This document shows, one piece after another, positions 43,201-53,078 of a DNA stretch of 61,145 nt. The DNA comes from Burkholderiales bacterium (GTDB lineage: Bacteria > Pseudomonadota > Gammaproteobacteria > Burkholderiales > Burkholderiaceae_E): NCBI GenBank assembly GCA_947487165.1, contig CANKWX010000015.1, positions 1 to 61,145 on the forward strand, written 5' to 3'. A program made the translations under genes and the position numbers. Below the pieces are notes generated by a model. That model was not told the origin of the DNA. It saw nothing but the letters and a program-made list of their open reading frames with translations, and did no database searches. How positions within the stretch are numbered: the first letter of the stretch is position 1; each line of letters opens with the position of its first letter.

Positions 43201-44964
43201 TCACTTCACTGAATCAGTCTGCTTCGCATTGTCGGACGCTGGCGGGTACCAGCGTGACTCGGGTACCAGCTTGGGTGTGTCAGGGTCGCCACGATAGTGC
43301 GGCGACATGATCTGAACGCCATTGCGGTTGAATTCGTCCTGGATATTGGCATGCAGCGCGCTCATGACCTCGATGCGCTGTCGCTGGTCGGTGGGCGTGG
43401 CCTGGCAGACCAGATGGTACTCGGGATAGTAGTCGGAAAGCCTGGTCTGATAGACCCTGGGTTCGGGATCGTGCAGCACGCCTGGCGTGCTGCGCGCAGC
43501 GTTGGCCAGCATGGTGTGAACCAGCCGCCACGGCGTGTCGTAGCCGATCGTGACACCGGTTTCGATCATGAACCCGGGGCCTGTGACCGTGCGTGAAAAG
43601 TTGCGCGTCACCTGTCCCATGATCAGGGAGTTCGGAAGTGACAACTCCTCGCCCAGTCCGGTTCGGATGCGAGTCGTGAAGGTGCCCACCGCGATCACCG
43701 TACCCTCGTGCTCATTGATGCGGACATATTCGCCGACATGCAGGGTGCGAGTGAACATCATCACCATGCCGCTGGCGGCCTGCCCGACCAGGCTCGAGCC
43801 GCCGAGCGACACCATCACGCCAACCAGGACCGACAGCCCCTTGAAGGCTTCTGTGTTCGAGCCCGGTAGAAAGGGATAGGCGATTGCGATGGCGAACAGC
43901 CAGATAAACAGGGTGGCCATCCGGCGCGTTGGCTTGGCGGTATCGATGTCGAGCCACTGGAGCGCAGTGCTTTGGGCCATCGACGCACGGTCAATGAACG
44001 CGTTGCTGACGCGTGTGGTCACGTTCGCGAGCCAGAAAATCAGCAGCGCGACCATCAGGCCGGGCAGGGCGCTGACGATATCGAGCGTGATCTGTCCGAG
44101 GGTGCTGACCAGAAAACCGCGCAACTGATCGCCCCACGGGCGTGTGTAGGGAAATTGCCCCAGAACATATCCGAGCCACTCATAGGCCACGAGCAGTCGC
44201 ACCAGGGTCTGCACGATCGACAGCGTCTGACTGCACAGGGTGCGAAGCCGATCCGGCTGCAAGAAGGTCTGGCCTGCGATCACCAGCTTGTCAGCGCTCA
44301 GGTCGGCGAGCCGGTTCAGACTTTTTTCAGCCAGTGTCATCGCCCGTCTGATCAGCATGACGAGCGCAAACGCGAGGACAGTTGCAAGGGCGGCGCGGAT
44401 GCACGCCTGGAGAATGCGATCGATATCACGAGCCTCCCGGCTCGCCGCGATGGCATCGGTCAGTCGCTGCGCGGCCTCGCGGGCGGTTTCAGCCGCCGAT
44501 TCGGTGTTGACCTGGTCGACATCGCTGGGCTGGACGGCCAAAGCAAAGCGGCCGTCGATGGTGATCACTTCACCGAAGGGTGAGGCTTCGACCGCGACCT
44601 TGCCCGGACCACCGAGTGCAAGTGTCTCTGCAATCAGCGCTTCCGAGCGCCGTGCTCGCATCTCGGGCCGCATTCCGAGATAAGTGGCATGAAGCGTCAG
44701 GATTTTCCGGTTGAAGACGACAAGGTCGTTCGGTTCGGGTTTCTCAGCCCGCAGCAGCGTCTCCTGCGCCTCCGCAACCGGCTTGGTAACCGGCTCGGAA
44801 ACCGTTGATTGCGAGAGGGCGGGCTCGCCGGCAAGGAGGCTGGCTGCAAAAACAAGTGCACACGCCAGTCGTCGGCAGATTTTGCGCACGGGGTCTCGTC
44901 CTGAAGTTGGCGTCATGCGGTCGCTCGAAAATCGATCCATTGCCTGGGGCATCTTTTGATTCAT
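43201..44964 (-). CDS. MscS-family mechanosensitive channel
   Basis: A 587-residue protein, starting at 44964 or possibly at the ATG at 44916 (MTPTSGRDPVRK). A signal-peptide-like stretch (LACALVFAASLLAGEPA) is followed by a periplasmic domain, then several TM helices, the pore segment GGSSLVGQAASGMVMMF and the beta domain HVGEYVRINEHEGTVIAVG. Larger than MscS of Escherichia coli because of the N-terminal domain. It relieves osmotic pressure. Confidence 0.9.
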   Translation of the reverse strand: MNQKMPQAMDRFSSDRMTPTSGRDPVRKICRRLACALVFAASLLAGEPALSQSTVSEPVTKPVAEAQETLLRAEKPEPNDLVVFNRKILTLHATYLGMRPEMRARRSEALIAETLALGGPGKVAVEASPFGEVITIDGRFALAVQPSDVDQVNTESAAETAREAAQRLTDAIAASREARDIDRILQACIRAALATVLAFALVMLIRRAMTLAEKSLNRLADLSADKLVIAGQTFLQPDRLRTLCSQTLSIVQTLVRLLVAYEWLGYVLGQFPYTRPWGDQLRGFLVSTLGQITLDIVSALPGLMVALLIFWLANVTTRVSNAFIDRASMAQSTALQWLDIDTAKPTRRMATLFIWLFAIAIAYPFLPGSNTEAFKGLSVLVGVMVSLGGSSLVGQAASGMVMMFTRTLHVGEYVRINEHEGTVIAVGTFTTRIRTGLGEELSLPNSLIMGQVTRNFSRTVTGPGFMIETGVTIGYDTPWRLVHTMLANAARSTPGVLHDPEPRVYQTRLSDYYPEYHLVCQATPTDQRQRIEVMSALHANIQDEFNRNGVQIMSPHYRGDPDTPKLVPESRWYPPASDNAKQTDSVK

Positions 44965-44979
44965 TGGCCGGCTGGCGGC

Positions 44980-45681
44980 TCAATCAAAGTTCAGCAGATC
45001 AGATTGACCTTCTCGATCTGTCGAGTGGGGCGGGGCGGCCGAGCGAGATCGTCGGGGCGCACGCGGGGCCACAGCCGTTGTCGTTCGCTCGGGTGAAAAA
45101 AGCGTGAGCATGGCGCAGGCCTCGTCGTGCGAGGCGTCCAGCCAGGGGGTGATCTGTTCAGGCGTCAGCAGCACGACCGAGCGCTTCTCGTCGCCTGGCG
45201 CATGAAAGCGGTTCATCACCGGGTGGGCATCGGCATTGATCGTGAGCATCGAAAACGAGATGACCGACCGGCCTTCCGGCGCCTGCCATTGCTCCCAGAT
45301 ACCAGCAATCGCAAGAGGCGTTTCATCGGCCGATGCGATCTGCCAGCGCACCGGTCGACCGGATTCGTAGCTCGGCTCAAAGAACGCGTCGGCTGGAATC
45401 ACGCACCAGTGCCGCTGCTTCCAGGCTTGGCGAAAACTCGGCTTGTCGCGGACGGTTTCAACTCGCGCGTTGTAGCACTGCCGGAAATTCCTGCCGTCGC
45501 GCGACCAGGGCGGAATCAGGCCAAATACCGCCAGATCGCCGGTCCTGCGGGCGTCGCTGGCCCGGATGATTGGCGCGAGATAGCCCGGCCAGGCCTCGGC
45601 GACATAATCGTCGCGGCCAAAGTCGACGCCGAACGCTGCGTTCAGCCGATCTTTTCGGGTCGGGACGTAATTCGTGCACAT
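44980..45681 (-). CDS. SRAP/YedK-family DNA-protein crosslink protein
   Basis: A 233-residue SOS-response-associated peptidase homologue (HMCES/YedK). Cys2, right after the initiator Met in MCTNYVPTR, attacks abasic sites. Other family residues: CYNARVETVRDKPSFR (Asn), CVIPADAFFEP (Glu) and NRFHAPGDEKRSVVLL (His). Family length and motif order are normal. It protects single-stranded DNA with abasic sites by forming a thiazolidine crosslink. A short neighbour lies 5' of it. Confidence 0.95.
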   Translation of the reverse strand: MCTNYVPTRKDRLNAAFGVDFGRDDYVAEAWPGYLAPIIRASDARRTGDLAVFGLIPPWSRDGRNFRQCYNARVETVRDKPSFRQAWKQRHWCVIPADAFFEPSYESGRPVRWQIASADETPLAIAGIWEQWQAPEGRSVISFSMLTINADAHPVMNRFHAPGDEKRSVVLLTPEQITPWLDASHDEACAMLTLFSPERTTTAVAPRAPRRSRSAAPPHSTDREGQSDLLNFD

Positions 45682-45774
45682 GCACCGAATGGTAGCTTGC
45701 GGGAAAGCGCGCGCAAGCCATCAGTCGGCGGCAAGTCGGGCCTTGCCGTGCGTCCTGCCCAAGCGGTTCGGAAT

Positions 45775-45999
45775 TCAGGCGGTTTCGATTTGCAGCTCGG
45801 CCTCAAACTGCTCGAGCACCATGCGGGCTTCGATACGTCGGCCGTCACGGCCAAACTGCGAATGGGCGGCGCCCTGAGGGGTCGACCGGTACCAGCGCTG
45901 CATCCGCTGGGCAGCGGCCAGTGCCGCGGTCGGCTCAAGGATTTCGGTCAGCGAGCACGGCACGTTTTCACTGAAGTCGGCGATGTTGTCGTTTTCCAT
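45775..45999 (-). CDS. Small hypothetical protein, 74 residues
   Basis: ATG at 45999, followed by MENDNIADFSENVPCSL and a mixed helical sequence with RWYRSTPQGAAHSQFGRDG. On the reverse strand, GGAG lies about nine bases before the ATG (45 bp-scale upstream context AGGAAGGAGTACAGACC). No known domain; possibly a widespread small betaproteobacterial protein. Located 93 bases before the SRAP gene. Confidence 0.5.
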   Translation of the reverse strand: MENDNIADFSENVPCSLTEILEPTAALAAAQRMQRWYRSTPQGAAHSQFGRDGRRIEARMVLEQFEAELQIETA

Positions 46000-46197
46000 G
46001 GTCTGTACTCCTTCCTGGTGGGATGAACGAGATTCAATTTAGCGGTCGCAAAACTGCCGCAGTGAATCTCTCGCCCAGTGGAGTTTGATCCCGGATGAAT
46101 GGTGTCTGCAACGTGTCTAATTGCGCAACACCCCTCAAAAACCTCTGTTATAGCGTGTCAGTCTGCGCCGACCGTACGGTGGCGCGACCCTTTCAGA

Positions 46198-47898
46198 TCA
46201 GTCGATGAGCACGCGGGCGACGATGCCAGCCTGTATCTCGGCGGCGCCTTCAAACACATTCAGGATGCGTGCATCGACCAGGACGCGGCTGATGCGGTAT
46301 TCCAGGGCATAGCCGTTGCCGCCGTGCACCTGAGCGGCGTTGTCTGCGCACGACCAGGCAACCCTTGCCGCCAGCAGTTTCGACATGCCGGCCTCCAGGT
46401 CGCACCGCCTGCCGGCGTCCTTTTGCCGGGCAGCGAACAGCGTGAGCTGGCGGGCGATCATGATCTCGACGGCCATCCAGGCCAGTTTGTCGGCAACTCG
46501 CGGAAAATGGATGATCGGCTTGCCGAACTGCCGGCGATCGACCGCATAAGCCAGGCCGAGTTCCAGGGCACTCTGAGCCACGCCTACCGCGCGGGCTGCA
46601 GTCTGGATTCGAGCGCTCTCGAAGGTACGCATCAACTGCTTGAAGCCGTTGCCCGGTTCGCCGCCCAGCAGTGCAGTATCGGGAATCTCGTAGGCATCAA
46701 AGCCGATCTCGTATTCCTTCATGCCCCGATAGCCCAGGACTTCGATCTCGCTGCCGCTCATGCCGGGCGCAGGAAAGGGGTGGGCATCGGTGCCGCGCGG
46801 TTTCGACACCAGGAACATCGACAGGCCACGATAGCCGGGCTGATCGCGCTCGGTGCGTGCCAGCAAGGTCATCACATCGCTGCGAGCGCCATGGGTCGTC
46901 CAGGTCTTGTTGCCTGAGATGCGCCAGACCGCACGGCCGTCTGCGCCGGTCGCAGGCTCGGCGCGGGTGCGCAGCGACGCCAGGTCGGAGCCGGTGTCAG
47001 GTTCGGTAAATGACGCGGTCGGAATGATCTTGCCGCTGATCAGGCCTGGAAGCAGATCGGTCTGCTGCGCTGGCGTGCCGTTCAGCAGAATCAGTTCGCA
47101 GGCAATTTCGGTGCGGGTGCCAAGCGACCCAAGACCAATCCAGCTGCGCGACAGTTCTTCGGTCACGACGCACATCGCCGTCTTGCCCAGCCCCGATCCG
47201 CCCCACGACTCTGGGACGGTCAGCCCGAAGACGCCGAGTTCGCCAAGTTCGTCGATGATTGCATCGGGAATCAGCTCATTGCGAAGGTGCCATCCATGGG
47301 CCGCCTCGGCATGGTCATCCGACCAGCGTGCGAACTGCGCCCGGATCTCGTCAAGCGAGCTGTCTTCGAAGCCGGCATCGCCGAACGATCGCGTGGCCCG
47401 CCCTTCGGCGAGCAGCGTCGCAATCCGGGCGCGCACAGGCGGTGCGAAGCCTTCGGCACGAAGTGATCTGACTGCAGCGTCTGCGGTGAACTGCGCGATT
47501 GCCTCGCCGGTCTGGTCGATCAAGTCGGGGCGAAAGATCTCACCCTGACTCATCGGCAGCCCGCCGGCAAGCTGCGCCAGGTACTCGCCGAAAGCGGCCT
47601 GGATCAGCAGCGACTCAAGCTCGCCAAGGCGGTTGGCAGCGTCAAGGCGGGTGGCCCAGCCGTGCATTTCGTGCAGCGCGCGGACGTAGGTCGCCGCCCA
47701 GGCAAAACCATGGGCTCGAGCCTGTTCCCGATTGAGGGCTTCGGGGTCGCCGGTCCCTAAAATGTTTTTGAGCTGTTTGCGCAGTGATTCGAGGAGTCGG
47801 TCACAGGCAGCCAGCGCCCTGCGAAAGTCGGCATCGCGATACCGGACGGTCGAGGGCCCGGAGGTAGTGGGTGCTTCGGCAGCGATTGCGCTTGTCAT
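46198..47898 (-). CDS. Acyl-CoA dehydrogenase
   Basis: A 566-residue flavoenzyme, longer than the classic ~380 residues because of an N-terminal helical extension (about 160 residues). The dehydrogenase core: VPESWGGSGLGKTAMC, ASFTEPDTGSDLASL (FAD/substrate), ISGNKTWTTHG, DRRQFGKPIIHF, and QVHGGNGYALEYRISRVLVDARIL at the C-terminus. It oxidises an acyl-CoA to an enoyl-CoA. The CoA-transferase gene on the same strand lies 71 bases upstream of its start, suggesting a shared catabolic unit. Confidence 0.92.
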   Translation of the reverse strand: MTSAIAAEAPTTSGPSTVRYRDADFRRALAACDRLLESLRKQLKNILGTGDPEALNREQARAHGFAWAATYVRALHEMHGWATRLDAANRLGELESLLIQAAFGEYLAQLAGGLPMSQGEIFRPDLIDQTGEAIAQFTADAAVRSLRAEGFAPPVRARIATLLAEGRATRSFGDAGFEDSSLDEIRAQFARWSDDHAEAAHGWHLRNELIPDAIIDELGELGVFGLTVPESWGGSGLGKTAMCVVTEELSRSWIGLGSLGTRTEIACELILLNGTPAQQTDLLPGLISGKIIPTASFTEPDTGSDLASLRTRAEPATGADGRAVWRISGNKTWTTHGARSDVMTLLARTERDQPGYRGLSMFLVSKPRGTDAHPFPAPGMSGSEIEVLGYRGMKEYEIGFDAYEIPDTALLGGEPGNGFKQLMRTFESARIQTAARAVGVAQSALELGLAYAVDRRQFGKPIIHFPRVADKLAWMAVEIMIARQLTLFAARQKDAGRRCDLEAGMSKLLAARVAWSCADNAAQVHGGNGYALEYRISRVLVDARILNVFEGAAEIQAGIVARVLID

Positions 47899-47969
47899 GG
47901 GATGTAGGCTCTGTTGACGTTGGAACGGGATGACGCAGCCGGTTGGGGCGGACGTGATGCTTGTGATGG

Positions 47970-49205
47970 TCAGGGTGCTTTGCCGCCGACCACGGCCTTG
48001 GCCTGGAAGCTTTCGACCTGAGCCTGGCTCAGACCGAGGACCTCTCGCAGGACCTCACCGGTATGGTCGCCGATGCGGGGCGCCGGTGCAGGCGCAAGAC
48101 GGGGTAGGCCGGTGAATTCGATCGGGCTGCCGGCGGTGAGAAATCGACCATAGCCGGCATGTTCGATGCGGGCGAACATCGGGTTGGATTCGCTGACCCG
48201 CGGGTCTTCGGCAAGCATCTGCTCGACGTTCCGGTAGGGGCCCCAGAGCAGCGCACGGTCGGTCAACGCGGCGCCAACCTCAGCCAGACTGCGTTTGGCA
48301 AACCAGGGGCGCAGAAATGCCGAGATCAGCTCGCGTGCCTCCCATCGTCCCTCTTCGCTGTCGAGCCGGTGGCCCAGCGCCGTGGCTGCTGCGGTCAGGG
48401 CTTCGTCGACACCGACGGCTCTGGTCAGTGCTTTCCACTGACGGTCGCTGATGGCCACCACCATCACATGACGGCCATCGGCGGTTCGAAAGGCGTCGCC
48501 ATAAGCGCCATAGAGAAAGTTGCCATCGGCACTGCGACGGTTGTGATTGACTTCGGCATCGGCCAGATAGCCCAGATTGGCGACTGCGGCAAAGGCCACA
48601 TCGGCCAGTGTGAGTTTCACCAGTTGGCCCTGACCGGTCAGCCGGCGATGGCGTTCGGCGGCAAGCACCGCAGTCGCGATCGTCATGCCGGCGAGCAGAT
48701 CCCAGGCGGGAAGTACATGGTTGACCGGCTTGTCGCCGTCGCCGGTCAGCAGCGGAAAGCCGGCCGCGCAATTGACCGTGTAATCAACCGCGTTGGCACC
48801 GTCCGGCGAGCCGGTGAGCTGGACCATGATCAGATCGGGGCGCGCAGCCTTCAGCGCCTCATAGCCGAGCGCGCCATCCACACCGAGATTGGTCACGAAG
48901 ATGCCGGCTGATTCGCCGGGTGCGGCAATCAGCGCTTGCAAAAGCTGTTGCCCTTCCGGCTTTCGCGGATCGATCTCGATCGATCGCTTGCCGTGATTAA
49001 GCGAGGCCCAATACAGACTCAGACCATCGGCGTTGACCGGCAGTCGGCGGGCATCAATATTGCCGCCAAGCGGGTCGATCCGGATGACATCGGCGCCCAT
49101 CTGCGCGAGCGCCAGGCCGCTCGAAGGGGCGGCCACGAAGGCCGAGAATTCGATGATGCGAAGGCCGCTCAGCGGCTGTACGGCAGGGGTTTGGGAGGTC
49201 GGCAT
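47970..49205 (-). CDS. Class III CoA transferase (CaiB/BaiF family)
   Basis: A 411-residue protein from the ATG at 49205 (frame open to 49235). It starts PLSGLRIIEFSAFVAAPSSG, has VIRIDPLGG, the catalytic-acid region SIEIDPRKPEGQQLL, and LVKLTLADVAFAAVANLG. It moves CoA between acids. Neighbour to an acyl-CoA dehydrogenase; together they may activate and oxidise an acid. Substrate unknown. Confidence 0.93.
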   Translation of the reverse strand: MPTSQTPAVQPLSGLRIIEFSAFVAAPSSGLALAQMGADVIRIDPLGGNIDARRLPVNADGLSLYWASLNHGKRSIEIDPRKPEGQQLLQALIAAPGESAGIFVTNLGVDGALGYEALKAARPDLIMVQLTGSPDGANAVDYTVNCAAGFPLLTGDGDKPVNHVLPAWDLLAGMTIATAVLAAERHRRLTGQGQLVKLTLADVAFAAVANLGYLADAEVNHNRRSADGNFLYGAYGDAFRTADGRHVMVVAISDRQWKALTRAVGVDEALTAAATALGHRLDSEEGRWEARELISAFLRPWFAKRSLAEVGAALTDRALLWGPYRNVEQMLAEDPRVSESNPMFARIEHAGYGRFLTAGSPIEFTGLPRLAPAPAPRIGDHTGEVLREVLGLSQAQVESFQAKAVVGGKAP

Positions 49206-49401
49206 CTTGGTGGTGATCAGAGAAGCAGGCGGCAACCGGATCGGCAGTCATCCGATGGCGTGGGGCAAACCGGGGGGTCGGAGAAACCGGAGCCGTTCAA
49301 GCTGCAGAGGTGGCAATTCCATCACAAAGTCGGTCGGCGCGTTGACGTAGTATCGCCAAATTGGAAATCCCCCAAGCGCCTGACGTCTTCTCCCTGATAT
49401 T

Positions 49402-51840
49402 TTGGCTGATATCGACCGCTTTTCGCTGTTTACCGAAGCCCGTGAGCGTTTAGGGCAGGGCTTTGTCCGCAGTCTGGGCAGCTCGATACCGCTGCTCGCC
49501 GATCGGCTCCAGAAGTGCGTTGCGCTGTCGCAGCACGCGCAGATGCAGCGCCGAATGCAGGCGGCCGCTGATGTGCTTCGACGCGAGGGTGTCGTGCGAG
49601 CCCAGCGATCGCTCGCGCAACTCTATGATCTGACCTTCAGGCTGCTCGAGCTCAACCAGAGCCGTTCTGCGGACGACGACAGCGCTCTGCTGAGCTTGTT
49701 GCCTGATCATGAACTCGATCTCCAGATCCTTTGCGACGAACTCGCCAACGCGATTCGCGAAGCGCTGGGTCCGAACTACGACGCCTGGCTGCGGCGCGTC
49801 GAGAGCCTGACCTTGCGACCTTCGATCGAACCTCGAGCGCCCCTTGGCGCAGCGGTGCTTGCCGCAGCCGCGATCGAGGCTTTGCGCCCATTTGTCGAAG
49901 AGCGCGGATTGCGCCATGAAATCAGGGCGGTGGTGCTCGACGAGATGGCACAACCGCTGGCCGGTGTGATCCTGCAGACCGACCAGTGGTTGAGCCAGCA
50001 AGGGGTGGATTCCCTTGTGCCGCTGCCCGATCCACCAGCCTTGCCGGTTCGGCCGATCACTCGCCAGGCGTCTGAAGCCGCACCCGCGTCGCAGGCAAGC
50101 GCCGCCCGGACGGCAAGCTCCGCTCCGACGGCAGTGAGTGTGCCCCGGACCAGCCGGCCGTCTGTGCAATCGTCTGCCGAATCGGTGGCCGCCAGTGTCG
50201 CGGCGGCGGGGGTGCTCGGTCTGCAGCCCCTGGTGTCACAGGGGGGTGCCGAAGCCAGTTTTCGGCAGGCAGTGCTGCTGCCGAAAGCCCAGGACATCGA
50301 ACTCGATGGCGTCGCATTTGCTGCACGCCATGGCCTGGAGCCGTTTTCCCGTGAGGCGAGGCAGCGGTTCTTCGACGCGCCGCGCCAGCAACTGATCGCC
50401 AATAACGCGCCGCCGGCACAGGTGGCCGCGATCGAGATGGTTGCAGTGATGTTCGACTATGTGGTCGATGACGCGCGCATGCCCGAATCGGCAAAGGCCC
50501 TCATCTGGCGCCTTCAGCAACCCTCAGCGACACTTGCCGCCCTTGACCCTGGCTATCTTGGCGATGACCGGCGCTCGCTCAGGCGACTCGTCGAGAGCGT
50601 GTCGGCCATTTCAGTGGCCTACGCTGATGAGGTCACCCCAGGCAGCGAACTGTTTCGTCGGCTCGAAACCGTGGTGCGCGCGGTCGAAGTGGTTTCTTAT
50701 GCCCTGCAGGCACGATCGACCGTGCTCAGCGAACAGGTGCAGCGCGAATATCGGCGTGCGGCCAAAGGCGTTGCCGCCATGGTGTCGCGCATCGCCCATG
50801 AACGCGAATCGCTCGACGCGGTGCCGGGGCGACGCAACCGCCGCGATTTCAGCAGACGCCCGTCGAGCGAACAGGAGCGCGACGTCACGCAGCGGCTGCA
50901 GCAGCAACTTAATGACCGTCTCGAAAATCGCATCGTGCCGCCATCGGTGCGTGATTTCCTGCTTAGCGTCTGGTTACGCCATATGCGCACGGCGGCCTTG
51001 CGCGACGGCGAGGACAGCCCGCAGTTTCGAGTGGCCGTTCAGGTCGTCGATGATTTGCTGTGGAGTCTTGATGACTCAGGGCCCGAGCCGAGTCGGCGGC
51101 AATTGGCGAGTCGCATCCCGCCGCTGATCCGTCCCTTGACCCAGGGGGTCAGCGACATCGGTGCGCGACCCGAGGAATACCAGCCCTTTCTCGATGAGAT
51201 CTTCCTGATTCATCTGCGCAAGATGCAGAAGGTGCCCAGAGGAGGGGGCTTTGACGAGTCGGTGGCCAGTGAAACTGAGCGTGAGGCCGAACCCACGACC
51301 TTGGCGATGCCGCGCACCGATGGCACCGACGCGTGGTCAGGCAGCCGGTTTGCGCCCGCGCCTCGCAGCGCCGAAGTGGCCGAGGAGACGGCTGAAAGCC
51401 CCGATGGCGGCGCGACCGTCCTCGAGGCCGACAGCATTCGCGGCACCTCGCCGCCGGTGCTGGATCAGCGGATTATCGATCGAGCCAACCCTGATCCCGA
51501 CACCGCGCCCTTGAACCCGCGTCATGGCAGCCCCGACAGCAGCAAGGCCGCTGATGACCGCCTGCTCACGGTGCTCAACTCGCTTGATCTGAACGATTTT
51601 CCGGCGCTGCCGACACGCTTGTCGATCAGCGCCGACGCTGCGATCGCGCGACTCGGGCGTGGCGACTGGATTGAGGTGATGGGCCGCGAGGGCCGTGCGA
51701 GACAGTTCAAGGTGGCCTGGATCAATTCGCGCCGCACGGTCCTGCTGCTGGTGCGACGCCCCGACCGGCGTGCCCTGTCGTTGCGTATGGATGAGCTGCG
51801 TGCTCGCCTCACAGACCGCAAGGCGGCGCTGATCGCCTGA
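49402..51840 (+). CDS. DUF1631-family protein
   Basis: An 812-residue soluble protein of the DUF1631 family, common in Beta- and Gammaproteobacteria. It starts at a TTG (49402), since a stop at 49381 bounds the frame and the first in-frame ATG is far inside. It is mostly helical with FSLFTEARERLGQGFVRSLG at the start, and has a C-terminal beta domain (LGRGDWIEVMGREGRARQFK) resembling a PilZ-like barrel. A role in c-di-GMP signalling was suggested for related proteins, but it is unproven here. Confidence 0.85.
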   Translation: MADIDRFSLFTEARERLGQGFVRSLGSSIPLLADRLQKCVALSQHAQMQRRMQAAADVLRREGVVRAQRSLAQLYDLTFRLLELNQSRSADDDSALLSLLPDHELDLQILCDELANAIREALGPNYDAWLRRVESLTLRPSIEPRAPLGAAVLAAAAIEALRPFVEERGLRHEIRAVVLDEMAQPLAGVILQTDQWLSQQGVDSLVPLPDPPALPVRPITRQASEAAPASQASAARTASSAPTAVSVPRTSRPSVQSSAESVAASVAAAGVLGLQPLVSQGGAEASFRQAVLLPKAQDIELDGVAFAARHGLEPFSREARQRFFDAPRQQLIANNAPPAQVAAIEMVAVMFDYVVDDARMPESAKALIWRLQQPSATLAALDPGYLGDDRRSLRRLVESVSAISVAYADEVTPGSELFRRLETVVRAVEVVSYALQARSTVLSEQVQREYRRAAKGVAAMVSRIAHERESLDAVPGRRNRRDFSRRPSSEQERDVTQRLQQQLNDRLENRIVPPSVRDFLLSVWLRHMRTAALRDGEDSPQFRVAVQVVDDLLWSLDDSGPEPSRRQLASRIPPLIRPLTQGVSDIGARPEEYQPFLDEIFLIHLRKMQKVPRGGGFDESVASETEREAEPTTLAMPRTDGTDAWSGSRFAPAPRSAEVAEETAESPDGGATVLEADSIRGTSPPVLDQRIIDRANPDPDTAPLNPRHGSPDSSKAADDRLLTVLNSLDLNDFPALPTRLSISADAAIARLGRGDWIEVMGREGRARQFKVAWINSRRTVLLLVRRPDRRALSLRMDELRARLTDRKAALIA

Positions 51841-51842
51841 GC

Positions 51843-53018
51843 TCAGTCGGCGGCGAAGGTCACGATGTGATCGGCGGCAAAACGGATGCCGATCGCCTCG
51901 CCAACCCGATGGTCATGATGGCTTGGCACCAGCGCCAGCAGGCGCTGGCCGCTTGGCAATTCGAGCGTGTAGAGAAACTGCGCGCCCCGAAAGGCCTTGC
52001 GAACCACGCTGGCCATCACCGGGCTCGCGTCATCGTGCACCACGTCATCCGGGCGAAGCAGCACCGTCAGCTCGCCTGACCCGCTGGCATTTCGGCGCGC
52101 CTGCAGTCGGTCTTCTGCCTGGTCGATCGGCAGGCTGCCCAATTCGACGCTGACGCTCGGGCCCTTTTCGCTTTCGATCAGTCGCCCCGGCAGAAACACA
52201 CCCATGCCAACGAAATCGGCGACGCTGCGCGAGGCAGGGTGGTGATAGAGCCGATAAGCCTCGTCCCATTGCGCGATCCGGCCGTTCTCCATGACGCCGA
52301 TCGAATCGGCCAGCGCGAAGGCCTCGTACTGGTCATGGGTCACCAGCAGTGCGGTGGTGCCATGCTGCTTGAGGATGTCACGCAGTTCGAGGGCGAGCGT
52401 CTCGCGAAGATCGGGATCGAGATTGGAGAAGGGCTCATCAAGCAGCAGGATCGAGGGTGAGGGTGCCAGCGCTCGCGCGAGCGCGATCCGCTGCTGCTGT
52501 CCGCCCGAGAGCTCATGAGGAAAGCGTTCTGCCGTTCCCTTGAGTCCGACCAGATCGAGCATCTGTGCGACCCGCTCGCGCTTTTGGCCGGCACTCATGC
52601 TGCGCAAGCCGAAAGCAATATTGCCCGCGACATCGAGGTGAGGAAACAGCGCGTAGTCCTGAAAGACCACACCCACACTGCGCCTCTCGGGCGCCAGCAT
52701 CTGAGCTGGTGATGTTACGCATTGGCCATCGACCTCAATCGATCCGAGATCGGGGCGGATGAAGCCGGCAATCGCGCGCAAGGCGGTGGTCTTGCCGCAG
52801 CCCGACCCGCCCAGCAGGCAGCCGATTTCGCCGCTCGCGAGCGAGAAATCGAGCTGCTTGAGCACCTGCAGTCGCCCTGCGTCGGTGTCGAAGCTCACCG
52901 ACAGATCGGCGACCCGAAGCGCCGGCGGATTGCCGTCTTCTCGGAGCTCGAAACGGCTGGGCATGGCCGCCGCCGTTCCGATGTTTGCTGCCGTTATGCT
53001 GATGACGTCGTCATGCAT
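51843..53018 (-). CDS. Ferric-iron-type ABC transporter ATP-binding protein (FbpC-like)
   Basis: A 391-residue ATPase from the ATG at 53018 (frame open to 53225; another ATG at 52964). Walker A GGSGCGKTTAL, signature LSGGQQQRIALARAL and Walker B ILLLDEPFSNLD, followed by a TOBE-type C-domain. Sequence style is of the Fe(III)/spermidine importer group. Divergent from a two-domain permease with a Fur-box-like site between the two, so it likely powers iron uptake. No binding-protein gene is seen beside it. Confidence 0.9.
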   Translation of the reverse strand: MHDDVISITAANIGTAAAMPSRFELREDGNPPALRVADLSVSFDTDAGRLQVLKQLDFSLASGEIGCLLGGSGCGKTTALRAIAGFIRPDLGSIEVDGQCVTSPAQMLAPERRSVGVVFQDYALFPHLDVAGNIAFGLRSMSAGQKRERVAQMLDLVGLKGTAERFPHELSGGQQQRIALARALAPSPSILLLDEPFSNLDPDLRETLALELRDILKQHGTTALLVTHDQYEAFALADSIGVMENGRIAQWDEAYRLYHHPASRSVADFVGMGVFLPGRLIESEKGPSVSVELGSLPIDQAEDRLQARRNASGSGELTVLLRPDDVVHDDASPVMASVVRKAFRGAQFLYTLELPSGQRLLALVPSHHDHRVGEAIGIRFAADHIVTFAAD

Positions 53019-53033
53019 CAGATGTGAATGCCT

Positions 53034-53045
53034 ATAATTCTCATC
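53034..53045. promoter_or_regulatory. Fur-box-like site
   Basis: ATAATTCTCATC, reverse complement GATGAGAATTAT, matches one half of the usual Fur box form AATGAGAATTATTCTCATT in 11 of 12 positions. It lies in the divergent 60-base region between the iron ABC ATPase and permease, so binding there could repress both when iron is plentiful. The second half is weak (TGCCT next to it). No Fur gene is in the window. Confidence 0.55.
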
Positions 53046-53078
53046 TCGATATGCAATTGTAGCGCGCAGTACGCAGGG

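Noticed and set aside
53028-53078. Use of the ATG at 53028 for the iron permease
   Set aside because: It would place the Fur-like site inside the coding region and add residues unlike the permease N-terminus.
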